64,000 nt of DNA from Effrenium voratum. Taxonomy: Eukaryota > Sar > Dinophyceae > Suessiales > Symbiodiniaceae. Each line of letters starts with the position of its first letter. The first letter of the stretch is position 1. The notes under the pieces were generated by a model. The model saw only the letters and a program-made list of their open reading frames with translations, was not told where the DNA came from and ran no database searches. A program made the position numbers and the translations under genes. The stretch is taken from positions 1,786,065-1,850,064 of the forward strand of contig CAUJNA010001446.1 of the NCBI GenBank assembly GCA_963377175.1. The letters run 5' to 3'. Positions 49,049 to 61,650 of this stretch are shown in pieces.

Positions 49049-49162
49049 ATAGGAGTCCTTTTAGGGGAAATAGATAGATAGCCCTGGTACAGATTAAACC
49101 ATCAGGTAAACCAGGAATCGCCATCTATTTTTTCGAGCAAAACAACCAAAAAGGACACCTAT
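49049..49162 (+). repeat. MITE-like family C copy
   Basis: ataggagtccttttagggga to accaaaaaggacacctat. Confidence 0.75.
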
Positions 49163-51166
49163 GCCAAAGACACAGACGACTCAAGCCTCAAACACCTGCC
49201 CCAACTGAAAAACCTGGGTGAATTGTTGCAACCCAAAAGGATGGAATGGGCGGAATCCAACCTTTTTCATGGGTAGCTTGAGGGTCCCGCCTCTTTTTTG
49301 TTTGGTACGTGTTTTGGAGAAAAAGAACTTTTGGTGTCCACCACCTTCTTAAGGTGGGTCCAGTGGGCACGTTCGAGGGAAAGTTTCAGCCCAGGTCCTA
49401 CGCAAGTGCGGATCCATTTCTGCTTGCCCGGAGCCTCTGGCTCCAATTGGATTCATGGGCCCTCAACAGGGATCCGATGATCCGGATGCATTGGAGGCCA
49501 AAAAACTCTTCCATATGAATCAACCCCAGTTTATCAATAGGGGGTGTCTCTGGGTCTAGTGTGGAGTGGAACACCCCCCCTATTAACAGGGATCCTTACA
49601 GTGAAAAAATACACCTGAACATTGCAACTTGTAGATGGTGGCTTCCAACTTTATTTCGGTGGGGAAAAAAACAACATGGTTGAAATGGTGGCAAAATTGA
49701 AATCTTTTAAGGAACCCTGCTCAAACAGCCAAGTTTTGGTCTCCCGGGTCCCAAACACCCAACCGGCGGACCCGGTGTCCAATTTTTTGGGGTCGGGTCT
49801 TCCATTGAAAGCCCCAGGAGCTCCCCTTCTTCCGCCCCAACGAAAAAAGCTAACAAACAAGTGTTCCAGGGTATCTCAGTTGCTTTCTGCGAAGCCCTGC
49901 AAAAAGTGAATAACTTTTAGTGGTTTAATACGGAAAACCCATTCGTTGGCAAAAAGTTACAGTCTGCTTGGAAAATGCACCAAAGGTATGATGTCAACCC
50001 CGGCATTTGTCCATGGATTCCGACAGGTCTTGCATGTGATTTCAAAACCCCCTCAGCCTCAAAACGCAGTGTACTGCGAGTAGGGGGTAGTTCTGACGTA
50101 CAAACGCGATGCGTTTCAACATGAGCTATCCAGTTTCTGCCGACCGCAGTGGGAGGGTTGCGAACTTAGGGCAATGTATACTCTCTACACCCAATACCTT
50201 ATTCTTTTTTAGGGGTATGATGCCAACCCTCCACTAAAGCAAAGAGTATTTACCATGGGACACCTGCTCTTTTCAAAACACACCCTTTCAACAAAGCAGG
50301 TTGTCTTCTTGCTCCTTTTGTTTTGTTGATTCGCCAGGGCGTTGGATCAGGGTGTGCCTTTTTTGGATTTGGACCCCCCAAATGGTCTTTATCCTTTTGG
50401 TCCCTGAAAAGAAAAAAGAAAAACAGTGGATCCGTTTACCTGTATAGGTACCAACAAGGGCTTGCCAATATTTTTTCCGCTCACCAAAAGACACCTGGAC
50501 CCTCATACTACCCTTAAGATTGGGCTCATTGCAACCCAACGTTGTTGTTGCTGATCTTCCTAGATTCTATTCTAGGTCTTTCGGGTACAGGAGCTTTGCG
50601 TTTGCACCGAACTCGTCCGCTTTGGGGGGTGGGGAACCCACGGCGCAAAGGATGCGGGCGTCAAAACGAGGCAATAGCAAAAAGAAGGCACCTGGAGCCT
50701 CAAGTTACGCTTCCAAAAGGGACATCCCCCCGGGGCCATAGGGGTCCTTTTTGGTTGTTCTGCTCTGGTGTACCTGGTGGCTTAATCCTCTACCAGGGAT
50801 ATCTATCTCCCCCAAAAGGACACCTATGGTTGCATCATGGTTGATTGTTGGGAAACGCCTCTTACCTTTTTGCTTATTGTGGTTTAGCGGTTGAAATCCA
50901 ACCACTTAACTGCTAAAATTTACAGTAAGTTTTTGCTCCCCTTCCAACGTCAACCAAGCCATAAGGTTGGGGCTATAACCCATGAACAGTCGATCCAGAA
51001 GCTACCCAGTGGATCGATCCAAGGCGTTTCGCCACTCGCAATTTTCCTTTTGGCTGGAAACATTGGCGTGGCCGGGGTTGCCTACTATACCAAGCAAAGG
51101 GGCATTGACCAAATTTCGCGGCTCTCTGTAGAAACCCCGAAATCGCGGATGGCTCAAGAGAAGCCA

Positions 51167-51274
51167 CCTGGATCGCCAGTTGCGATCGCTTTTTGTCCAT
51201 GCACTCAAAGCCACAACAACCGATCGCAACAGTGACTGAAAAAAAAAAGCGAAAAAGCAACTTGGCTATCTAGG
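51167..51274 (+). repeat. MITE-like family A copy
   Basis: Complete: cctggatcgccagttgcgat to gcaacttggctatctagg. Confidence 0.8.
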
Positions 51275-51318
51275 TTGTTTTTCCTTGTAGCAGGGTCATG
51301 ACCCCAGAAAAAGCCCCA

Positions 51319-51427
51319 CCCTAAGCATCAAACGGGTTCTCAAAACGGCCTTCTTTTTGAGGTCCAAAACCTTCCAATGGAGACCCGGTTTGACCCCTTC
51401 AATGGAGGGCCCAATGATGGTTAGGGC
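51319..51427 (+). repeat. MITE-like family G copy
   Basis: ccctaagcatcaaacgggtt to caatgatggttaggg. Confidence 0.72.
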
Positions 51428-51675
51428 ATGCGCACACCCCACTTTGGGGCCCAATGGAGCACCCCGACTCCGATGCCGATTTGGGGCCCTCCAAATATCC
51501 AGCACCTGGAGTCTCCTTCTGACCCTTGAAAAACTGGTTGGTCAGACTCCCCCAAAATCATGCTTCGGATCCTTGGCCCCCTTTCTTCCTAGGGGCCAGG
51601 ACCGAATGCGTGTCTTTTATTTTTTGCTTCCCACGCTCCAACTCGACTGCGAATCCGCTTTCGAATCCCAGGCGC

Positions 51676-51723
51676 CGTTTTGCTCATAAAGTTCTTGAGC
51701 GAATCCCAGTCCTCGGGACGGAC
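51676..51723 (-). CDS. Host vWA gene, exon 2 (helix 1)
   Basis: Sixteen codons (VRPEDWDSLKNFMSKT) sit after a consensus ccgcag acceptor and before a GC donor (acg|gcgcct), phase 0 to 0. The sequence fits the first helix after the DxSxS loop of vWA domains ('...e.w...k.F'). Confidence 0.7.
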
Positions 51724-52035
51724 CTGCGGAAGCCATGCGACCGAATTGGATGCACCACAGGCATGGTGGGTGATGGGGTGGCGCCCAATTTTTTTCCGAA
51801 TCAACAAATTGGACATGAATGTACCTGGATCCCCTATGTTCTCCTTAAAAAAGGGAAGGCGCCCCATTTTTTGGTTGGGGCTAGAACCAAGTGTTAAGGG
51901 CACCTTGAGGGTCCAGGTATATGCAAATAAGACAGTGGCAAGTGGCCTTTCTGCAGAACTGTTGGGCAAAAAAAAAGAGCTTAAGCAGCTTAAGCCAGCA
52001 TTGGACATAGGATAAAACAACAAATATGTCCAGTG

Positions 52036-52165
52036 ATACTGTGGATGGACGCAATCCGTTTCGCACCACGAAATGAGTTACCATGGCTGAAACCACGCTT
52101 GTGGGTATTTACAGGGGAATCGAATCATTCCAGGGTTTCTTAGGTGGTGCGAAATGGATTTCGTC
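52036..52165. repeat. 130-bp palindromic element
   Basis: Arms actgtggatggacgcaatcc and ggatttcgtccatccacagt, with inner gggaatcgaatcattccagg. Half of a relative lies at 3,270-3,365. Confidence 0.75.
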
Positions 52166-52174
52166 CATCCACAG

Positions 52175-52287
52175 TAGGTGTCCTTTTAGGGGAAATGCCT
52201 GGATATCCCCAGTAGATGATGAAACCACCAGGTAAACCAGGAATCGCTATCTATTTTTCGAGCAACACAGCCAAACAGGACACCTAT
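52175..52287 (+). repeat. MITE-like family C copy
   Basis: taggtgtccttttaggggaa to ccaaacaggacaccta; immediately adjoins the palindromic element. Confidence 0.75.
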
Positions 52288-52781
52288 GAAGCCCGCCCTT
52301 TCCTTGGTACCCTAAGGGACCCCGACACCCAATGCACAAGCCATACCCCAGAAATGAGGGCCCTCCAATCAAGAACCCGACAACTCTTCTTGACCCCAAA
52401 ACGGGGCATTTTTCGGAGCCTTGGGGCGCGTAGTTGACGTTTATTGGGAGACCCTCTCCCAACTACTGGGCCTTCAAGAGGAGATCTCGGTTGCGACATC
52501 TGCGAAGCCCTGCTAAAAAGTGAATATAACTCTTAGTGGCTTAATACGGAAAACCCATTAGTTGGCAAAAAGTTGTATCCTAACATCCCTTGGCAACATG
52601 CACCAAAGGTATACTTGAGGTCCTGGGTCGCTTCAACCCTCCCTTCGAAGGGTCCAGCTGAGCGTCCCAACTAAAATTTGAGTCCAGCCCAGACGCTCAG
52701 CCGGAGCATGGAAACCCAGGTCTTTCCCCAAAAAACAACAACTAAAAAAAGGTAGTTGGACCCCTAGAAAAAACAGAAAGA

Positions 52782-52885
52782 TCTGGATCGCCAGTTGCTT
52801 TTTTGCTTTTTCCCATGCACTCGAAACCCCAAAAACCGATCGCAACAGTGACTGACAAATAGCGATCGCAACTTGGCTATCTAGG
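52782..52885 (+). repeat. MITE-like family A copy
   Basis: tctggatcgccagttgcttt to gcaacttggctatctagg. Confidence 0.78.
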
Positions 52886-53436
52886 ACCCCATGACTTCTG
52901 TGGCAATAACTGCCCCAACCGCAGTTACCAAAGAGTGCATTCTGAGCTTGCATCAGAGCAGGCAGTTCCTGAGCCAGAAACGAAGCTGCAAACACCGGTG
53001 GCAATAACTCATGTTTCAGTTGGAATTGTGAGGGTGGTAATTACCCCTTTTTATTCTTAAAGGGAAACCAGAAGGAACAAGGGGGACTAAACGAAAGACG
53101 AGAAAGACACCCATCCGGTGCTTGGAAGAAACCTCCAAAAGTGCGTCCACGAAAACAGCCAGAGGCGTCAGCCAGGCATCACACACAAGCAAGCACGCGC
53201 AGGAAGAAACAAACAAGACAAAGAAACAAAGAAACAAAGGACCTGCTATTTGAATAACCTACAAACAAGTGGGGTAGACAGCAAACAAACGGGGTTTGCA
53301 CCTGCTACTCGTGGCAACTTGTAGGAAATTAGCAGGGAGTAAGAGAAAGAAACGATGTAAAGAAACAAGAAATCAAGCACGCACACAGAGAGACATCAAG
53401 CGACACAACAAAGGACCATTGGTGACTTCGAGTAGC

Positions 53437-53487
53437 GCTCCAGGAGCCGTCCAGCAAAAAGGCGATGTCCATGTCTTGCTTGCACTC
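53437..53487 (-). CDS. Host vWA gene, exon 1 (MIDAS DxSxS)
   Basis: Seventeen codons (ECKQDMDIAFLLDGSWS) lie between an AG acceptor (tctcag) and a GC donor (agc|gctact). They contain beta-strand 1 and the metal-binding DGSWS motif of a von Willebrand factor A domain. The phase at the end is 0. Together with six further minus-strand exons (51,723 to 17,120) it builds a domain of about 185 residues with all MIDAS positions. vWA domains bind protein ligands through a Mg2+ ion, often outside the cell. Exon limits are inferred from phase and GC-AG signals, not from transcripts. Confidence 0.72.
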
Positions 53488-54958
53488 CTGAGATGCCCAG
53501 TGGATTTCCATGGGAAAAAAAGAATCGGCACCCTTTTTTGGGTTGGTTGAGTTGAAAGGGGAACCCTTACGCAAAAAAGGAAAAAAGGGCGCCACTGGGC
53601 AACAGAGAACTGCAACTCACTCCTGAGTTGGGCCTGGGTCAAAATCAAGCCACCAGGATATGGACCGCAGTTCCACTTACCAGGGCAACCCATTCTGGGT
53701 TCCATTCATTTTTGACCCACAGCCAGTTTTTGCATAAACTGCAACTGGACCTCGCTTCACAAATCCAACTTAAAGATGGGTGAACTATAATATTTCATCA
53801 GCCTGAAATAAGGTGGTTTGAGGGCTATTCCCCACATAAACCGTCATTTGGGGTGAGGTCGTGTGAGGTCGTTATAATTCACCCAGACTTAAAGATTGGG
53901 TAATTGGACATGCTGTATACCGAGCCTACGAAGCCTCCAAATCCCAACCTAAAAAGTGGGATGAGTTGCCACCCGAAACTATGGAATGGCGTGAATTCCA
54001 AATTGTTTATGGGTACAGTTTGAGGGAACTGGACATGTTATTGCCTGAAGCCTCAACATTACCTGAGACGGGGGTGAATTCCTTGCTTCTGGGTAGGTTC
54101 GTCAGGTGCTCCGACCACCCCAGTTTTGGTCTTCTTCGCCTGCCCAGGCTTGGCCAGGCGAAATCACACCTTTTGGCTGGCTAAAAGGGAGAAAGGAAAC
54201 CCCAAAGCGCTGCTGGGTGTGTCCTTTTTTGGAAACCTCCCAAATTCTTGGCCGTGCCAAGACATGTCCTCAGACCCCAACAAATTCGGGTAGCCCCAAA
54301 TACCGCCGAGCCAAAGTTGTTGCGCCCGCTTTGGGGCGAGTCAGAAATTCGTCTTCCCTCGCCAAAGGCAAGTCTAACCGCATCCGCATGGCCTCGATCT
54401 TGCCGCTTTCTTGGCAGAGTCCCTGAGAAATGGAGTCTGACCCTGAAAAAAAATCAGTTTTGTGGCGGCTTCCTTTGTTCATTCCCTCACCCCCTGCAAG
54501 TGTTCAACCGATGTGCGGCAATCTTCTTGGATCCCGGCTACCACTATAGTAGGCAACCCTTCGCCGTTGGGATTTTTCGGTGTTTATATCGCCCGACAAG
54601 CCCTTGGTTACCTACAAAACCAGATTGAACCCCACTGAGAGTGGCAAGTGTGACGGTGGAATCCCATCTCAATCCTACCAGCTGACGGGTCTGGGCGGTC
54701 CTCTCTCAAATCCCCCGCTAAAAGTGACTAACTCTTCGTGGGAATGGCCTGGTTTTTTAGGGTATGATGTTGACCCTCTACTAAAAAAGGAGGTATTTAC
54801 CATGGAAACCCAGGTTTTTCAAAAGCACAAATACCCCCAACAAAACCTGGGTATTTGGAGATTACGGGGGCAAAGTCCAGAAAAACTCGATCCACCTACG
54901 GCCCTGGACGACGAAAAGCCACAGCGCCGGCCCCTTCTCCCGCCCCCGTCCTTGCGGC

Positions 54959-55001
54959 TGGACAGGAGCTGCGTCAGCTGCTGCTCTGCGATCTCATCAA
55001 C
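54959..55001 (-). CDS. Candidate upstream exon resembling vWA exon 7
   Basis: After tttcccag the frame reads VDEIAEQQLTQLLS and meets a GC donor (tcca|gccgc). It resembles exon 7 of the downstream vWA domain (VDDYHALDKIHSSI), so a second vWA domain may lie further upstream. GC-rich codons support coding; the assignment is tentative. Confidence 0.42.
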
Positions 55002-56291
55002 CTGGGAAATGGCCTCGGGGCTCGCCGGCGCGCCGGAGGTCCGATTCTCCGATTTTCGGAGCCTCAGAAAAAACTTGCGATTGGTCGATCGGTGCGATAG
55101 GCGGGGGGGGAGAGAGGGGGGCGGTTCGAGAATCGGACCCTCAGACAAAACTTGCGATCTGTCAGATAGGCAGGGTCCCATGGAAACAGGTTTTGTGGTG
55201 GTTCAGATTGGTGGTTTGGGATTTGAAGCTCCCAGAAGGCCGATCGTGTAAATCGAAAGTCTTCCAAAAAAGTGCTGGGAGCTTCCATGGAATCGTCTGG
55301 GGGAGGGTAACAAATCGGACCCTCAGACCTGCGAGGCAGGGGCGAGAGATGGAGGAGGGGACGATTCGAGAATCGGAGCCTCAGACAAAACTTGCGATCG
55401 CTTCTGAGGGTTTTATACTACACCCTGGGATTACACCCTTGAGAAATGACCCTTGGAATGGTTCAAAATCACACGGTCTTATCTGGAAATGTGCCTAAAT
55501 GGGGTCAATACCCACCCTGGGCTTCCCTCGTCTCCGTTATACACAGTCGTCCTCTCCTCACATATTTGACTCTCTTTTGTCGTCTACGCACATGTTTTTG
55601 CACCGGCTACTTTTAGCAGGACATTCATCATTTTCGGACCTTTTCACGTTTTGTTGCGCAATGATGGTTAGATCCATGGTGGTCACCAAGATGCAAGCAC
55701 AAAGGGTCCTTACGAACTTAGATGTTGATCCAAGGCCATGTGGTTATTTGTCTCCGTTATTCTGGATCGACCCCTCTATACACCGTCGCCTTTTTTTTTC
55801 TTAGCATCGCCGCGATTTTTCCATGGTCAGGACTTCGGTCATTTTTGGGGTCAAGCGGATGGTTTGGGTCTCGCTTGAAACTAAAGAGCGCGCAAGAAAC
55901 CGTCATGAAGTCACTCTTAGCCCTGTTTAGCACCCAAATTATCCGATATCTCCATTATATGGGTTTAAACTTTTCCTACACCCTCGCACTTTTCAGTTTT
56001 GTTGCAGTTGGGTGCTTAGCGCACCCTGGCAAACCCTCACTTTGTGATGCCCTGATCTCGCTTGAAAGCAAAGGTCCTGTGCAGGATGGTGGCCACTGTT
56101 CAACATCTACTCTGCTCCATACCGCTTTTGAACCTCATGTTTTGTAATGTGGCCCTGCCTCACAATTTTCTTGGCCGGTTTCAGGTGCAAAGGCGACCTC
56201 CGGAGCATGCACTTTCATAGCGTTGCTATGAGAGCCCGCGGGCCCGCGGGCCTGCAGGCATTCTCGCAGAAACCACATACCTGGACCTGCT
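55002..56291. other. No gene recognised
   Basis: Short repeated phrases (cgattcgagaatcggaccct, cctcagacaaaacttgcgat) occur three times at 55,070-55,400. The rest shows open frames on the plus strand without motif. Confidence 0.4.
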
Positions 56292-57880
56292 GAAGGTACA
56301 CTTTTTTGCCGATTGGTGTTTGAGCTCATTTTTTTCGCCGATTCAGAGAAATGACGCCAATTCAAGCAAATACTTCCGATTCAAGCAAAAAACGCCGATT
56401 GGGACATCATAGCTGCTCAGCCCAAGCGCGTTTGCACTGCACATTCACGGCTCTTGGCCTGTGTGCTCGCTCAATGTCTAGACTCTGCACTGCGCACGCC
56501 TACCGTGTAACACAATATTGTTTGCCATACTTGGGCCACGCTAGGGGCCCCATGTTTGATAAAGCTGACTCGAAGCGCTTGAGTACCGACCGCACAATTG
56601 GTTAAATGCACGCCTGGAATGCACCTGCAGCCGCAGGGGGCCATAGAAGCAGCAGAATCCACTGCATACACGGCACCATGGCAAAAGCAGCAGCAAAACA
56701 TTATGCAGAGTGCATGCATGCAGCGCCACTAGGAATATTCGCCTCGGAACCCATACCCCTTCTTGTACATGCAGCGCAAAACTATAAAATGCTGCAGTTG
56801 GGGCCCAGTTCAAGCCGAGAGCCCGGCCCTGCACTATCACTCATGATGTAAAGTCCATTGCACAAGCTCCATGTCCAAAGAAGCCTTTACTTGGGCATAT
56901 CTTGCCTTGCAGCTCGTGGGCGGAACATCGCTCTTTGCTGCATGGTTTTACTTGGATTCCCAAATCAGAAATCTTGCCTTATCAGATAAGGCCCGTCCTC
57001 AAAAGCGGGCACGGACGTCTTCAATTATGGGTCCGGAGCAGATCGCTGACTGGCCGGCAAAGATCGCCGACTGGCTGGAAACGATCGGCAACTGGCCGGT
57101 AACAATTGCCGAATCCTTGTTTGCTCTTTCGTTGCTTGGGTGCCCGCCTGTAAATTTTCAGAATATGCAAGCGAGCTTTGCACCCTCGATTTCTGCGTTT
57201 CCTGAAGGTGGCACGCAGCGCTTCGGGCTCAGGCTTCGCTGTGAAGTCTACATGGAAGCGGGCCATGAGATCCAATATTTCCGCGACCGACTTTTTGTTG
57301 ATCAACAAACCCATCAAAACCCTGGGTTTTATAAGCAGCCAACGACATTTATTGCAAAGAAGGTCGGTTCACACAGGATGTTCAACAGGCAAAAGCGAAA
57401 ATGGCTTCTTACTTGAAGATTAGTGAAGCATCGCGTGGTTTTTGTCAGGCAAGGTGAAATCCCAGCAATGCCAGCAGCCAATTGTGCCTGCCTGGCCGGT
57501 CGAACCCTGTCCGATGCTTGTCGTGCATGCTGCGTAGCGCTCTCTTGAAGCTGAGAGTATCTCCTTATTGGGGAGTGTGTTGCGCAAAAAAAATGTGGCA
57601 CGAGGCAACATGGAGTGCAAACATGTACTGTGGCACTTGGCGCTCTTTTGCGGAACAAGAGGCTGCCTGACGCGAGCTATAAGTCCAACGCAAATTCAGG
57701 AAAGTGCCCACAAAGAGCGAATTGAAAGCAGCGGTGCCAAAAGCCACACAGTTTGATGACACGTTGCAAGCAACAAAAATGCCGCTCGCCCTCAAACTCA
57801 ATCGATTCACAAAAAACACACATGTCTTTAGTGAAACAGCCACACATTGCCCCCCCCCCCCACCCCGAAATCTCCGGGTA
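56292..57880 (+). repeat. Left arm of a 3.8-kb foldback inverted repeat
   Basis: About 1.6 kb is matched in reverse by 58,594-60,126. It includes minisatellite-like units 'gatcgccgactggc(c/t)gg' at 57,040-57,105. A 181-codon frame (56,871-57,416) runs through those units but is not preserved as a full frame in the other arm, so it is probably not a gene. Confidence 0.88.
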
Positions 57881-58593
57881 TCATGAAGCTGTGCGCAAGC
57901 CTCAAAGGCGTCAGTCGCCTGACGATTCTCACCGGCCCAAGGTCATACACCTGCCTCCTTTTCCCATTTGTAGGTGGCGCCGTCGGGGGCGCACTCACTT
58001 AGTTCAACGCAGAAAAATGTGTTTTTGTAGATTCCGTGATTTCACGGACAATTGGCGTAATTTCACGGACAATTGGCGCGATTTCACGGACAATTGGCGT
58101 GATTTCACGGACAATGCCCCCGCCGAAAAAAGTATCACATTACCCCCTCCGCCTCCCCCCTCCCCCTTCCTCCCCTACATTTCCCACACCAGCCTGTTTG
58201 AAGTCATTTTGAGGGCCTGTACGCACACCATGTCAAACTTCAAGTCAAACGCGTTTGGCAAGGCAAAATTGATATGGAAAGGCTCTTGAGCTTGGCGCTT
58301 GCTTTGCGAAAGGCCCTGTTCTCGCTACATTGTCTAGCCACCTAGTCTGCTAGCTGGAAAGCACAATCCAAATTATTGTTCGCTCATGAACCCATCGATC
58401 AGCTAACACTTTTAGCACCTGTTCGGCATGCCGGTTTCATACTCACGCTACTTGGCCCAAGAACAGGTGATTGGTTGATCTATTTTGGCACCAGCATCCA
58501 ATACTGGTTGCGAAACCAGCTGCACAAAACCAGTCAACATACATTTGCACCCTTGCCCCCTCCATACTGTCAACAAGCCTTTGCCCTTTTCGT
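57881..58593. other. Spacer of the foldback element
   Basis: About 710 bp of non-palindromic sequence with four tandem copies of 'atttcacggacaattggcg' at 58,028-58,115. No transposase-like frame. Confidence 0.7.
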
Positions 58594-60126
58594 ACACCTG
58601 GAGATTTCGGCGGGAGGGTCAAATTTTGGCTGTTTCATTTTGTGAATCGACAGAGTTCGAGGGCGAGCGGCATTTTGATTGCTTGCCAAAGTGTCATCGA
58701 ACTTTGGCTTTTGGCACCGCTGCTTTCAATTCGCTCTTTGTGGGCACTTTTCCTGAATTTGCGTTGGACTTATAGCTCGCGTCAGGCAGCCACTTGCTCC
58801 GCAAAAGAGCGCCAAGTGTCACAGTACATGTTTGCAATCCATGTTGCCTCGTGTCACAAAATATTTTGCGCAACACACTCCCCAATAAGGAGATACTCTC
58901 AGCTTCAAGAGAGCGCTACGCAGCATGCATGACAAGCATCGGACAGGGTTCGATCGGCCAGGCAGGCACAATTGGCTGCTGGCATTGCTGGGAATTCAAT
59001 TTGCCTGACAAAGACATTCAAAGACCATGCGATGCTTCACTAATCTTCAAGTACAGTAAGACGCCATTTTCGCTTTTGCCTGTTGAACATCCTGTGTGAA
59101 CCGACCTTCTTTGCAGTAAATGTCGTTGGCTGCTTATAAAACCCAGGGTTTTGATGGATGTGTTGATCAATAACTTGTTGGTCGCGGAAATACTGGATCT
59201 CAAGGCACGCTTCCAATTATAAACTTCACAGCAGAGTCTGAGCCCGAAGCACTGCATGCCACCTTCAGAAAACGCAGAAATCGAGGGCTGCAAAGCTCGC
59301 TTGCATATTCTGAAAATTTACAGGCGGGCATCCAAACAAAAGCAACGGAAAAAGCAAAAACCGAATCGGCATTTTTTACCGGCCAGCCGCCGATCGTTTC
59401 CAGCCAGTCGGCGGTCTTTTCCGGCCAATCAGCGATCTGTTCCGGACCCATATTTGAAGGCGTCGGTGCCCGCTTTTTGAGGATGGGCCTTATCTGATAT
59501 GTCAAGGTTTCTGATTTGGGAATCTAATATAAGTTAAACCATGCAGCAAAGAACGATGTTCCGCCCACGAGCTGCAAGGCATCTTTGGACATGGAGCTTG
59601 TGCAATGGACTTTACATCATGAGTGATAGTGCAAGGCAGGGCTCACGGCTTGAACTGGGCCCCAACCGCAGCATTTTATAGTTTTGCGCTGGATGTATGT
59701 TGCATAATGGTTTATTGCTGCCTTTGACATGGTGCCCTGTTTGCATGATATGGTGAACTGCCACTGCGTCTATGGCCCCCTGCAGCTGCAGGGTTTGCAT
59801 TCCAGGCGTGCATTTAACTAATTGTGCGGTCGATGCTCAAGCGCCTCGAGTCAGCTTTGTCGAACATGGGGCCCCTAGCGTGGCCCAAGTATGGCAAACA
59901 ATATTGTGTTACACGGTAGGTGTGCGCTGCAGAGTCTAGACATTGAGAGAGCACACGGCCCAAGAGCCGTGAATATGCAACACAAATTCGCCTGGGCTGA
60001 GCAGCTATGATTTCCCCATCGGCGTTTTTTGCTTGAATTTGCAGTATTTGCTTGAATTGGCGTCATTTCTCTGAATCAGCGAAACAATGAGCTCAAAAAC
60101 CAATCGGCAAAAGAACTGTACCTTCG
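58594..60126 (-). repeat. Right arm of the 3.8-kb foldback inverted repeat
   Basis: Inverted partner of 56,292-57,880. Outer ends share gaaggtaca then ttttgccgattgg. Arms differ by scattered substitutions and indels. No clear target duplication outside. Confidence 0.88.
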
Positions 60127-61283
60127 GAAGGTCTAAGTATGCGTATTCCTGGATGGATGGAATTTATGGGGCGTGTGTTGCATATGTAATATATAATATA
60201 CATTAATATACTGATTCCTTTCAAAACATGTGATGTTCCACATGTGCATCCCCACTATTCCCCACTGGGTCCATCCCCGATTCCCAAAAGGAGCTAGTGA
60301 AGCCCATCACCTGCGTATAAATATGCACCCTCGCCCTCTCCACACACCCTCACCCCTATAGTCTGCAAAGTTAATGGACGCCCTGGGAAGGGCTAGAGTT
60401 GATCCAATTCGACTGCTCCATAATCGATTTAGATGTTGACCCAATTACAATATTCCAAGGTCTAGTGTTGCAAAGCACCCGTGGTCCTGCAATCACCTTA
60501 GCTAAGTTTCAAGATCCTGCAAAGACATGGGCAAAAAGCTAGAAACGCTGCACCTGGCGGGAAAAAATGATCAATCCCCCTCGACCATGATATACAGCGG
60601 CGAACCTATCGACCACGTAAAACATAGCCACAGGAACCCCAGGGCCAGGTGTATTCCCAGGGTGTAATAAACAAAACCAGCTTAGATCTGTAGGCAGGAT
60701 CCCGATAAGAAATGGAAAGACGAGATGAACCATTCGACTGGTGGCTTCCCAGGTTCATTCCCTCATTCCCGCACCAGAAATTCTACCCCCTCCAAGGAAC
60801 CACTTCTTTTGAGGTTATGCGGCCGACTCTTCACTAAAAAAGGAGGTATACCTATAGCTACCCTGATTTACCAGTCCCGACCTCCACATCTTTCGCCTCA
60901 CTCTTGCCTGGTCTGGATTGGTGTGGATTGGGGGTATCAGTCTCCACGAATTTTGCGTCAAGCATGGGGCCGGCCATGACCCCGCAGTATGTTGGGTAGT
61001 CTGACCCCCAGCTTCCATTCAGGTCAGATTTGCAGACTCCAGGTATCCTGACAAAAAGGGAAGTCACCAGCCATAATTCAGGGCCAACAACAAATTTGCA
61101 TGGGAATTTTAAGGGTCTGTCCAGGCAATGCAAGGCATCGACTTCAACCACCTAAAGGCTCCCGACAAGGCCTTTTGGGGTATCAAAAAGGCCAAGCCCT
61201 ACCCCAAATTCAGGGTATGATGTCAACAAAATGGACCCTGAACAGAAAACAGGGGCATTGCCTTAAATTCATGGTTGTTTAGG
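60127..61283. other. No confident gene
   Basis: Host sequence. A minus frame near 60,930-61,040 (KSDLNGSWGSDYPTYCGVMA) looks exon-like but is unrecognised. Confidence 0.35.
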
Positions 61284-61440
61284 CTAGGTCCTCCAGTAGC
61301 TTGAGGTTAGAATAAGGGTACCCTTTTTCTTCTGTAGTCTATTTTAGTAGGGTTCGGAACCCTCCCTTTAAAAAGGGGTAAAAGTTGTTTCTTCTGTAGT
61401 CTTTTTTAGAGGAACCCTCCCCCCAAAAATGTTGGCAAGA
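61284..61440 (+). repeat. MITE-like family B copy with partial duplication
   Basis: ctaggtcctccagtagcttg start; the 'tctgtagtctattttag...ggaaccctccc' part is repeated again up to about 61,540. Confidence 0.6.
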
Positions 61441-61579
61441 AAATAAACAAGTAGTTTGAGGTTAGAATCAGGGTTTATTTTTAGTAGGGGAACCGAATCT
61501 CCCCCCAAAAAAGAAAAGGTGAGAGGTCGGGCACCAATTGCTGGCGGACCAATTGCAGGGCCCCCCGCCAAGTTGTGAC

Positions 61580-61650
61580 CGATTCGAACTCGGCTGCTCC
61601 AAGCCCCCGCGCCGGGCGCATGGCATGGAGCTGTTGCACCTTGGACTTCC
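61580..61650 (-). CDS. Candidate exon resembling vWA exon 3
   Basis: The minus-strand frame reads VQQLHAMRPARGLGAAEFES, then VTTW, after tccaag. The start VQQ and the pattern G..(E/Q)(F/Y).(S/D) resemble exon 3 of the confirmed vWA domain. Codon third positions are GC-rich. Boundaries are unresolved. Confidence 0.35.

Noticed and set aside
56871..57416. A 181-codon gene in the left arm of the foldback repeat
   Set aside because: The matching stretch of the right arm does not preserve the frame, and much of it encodes a minisatellite.
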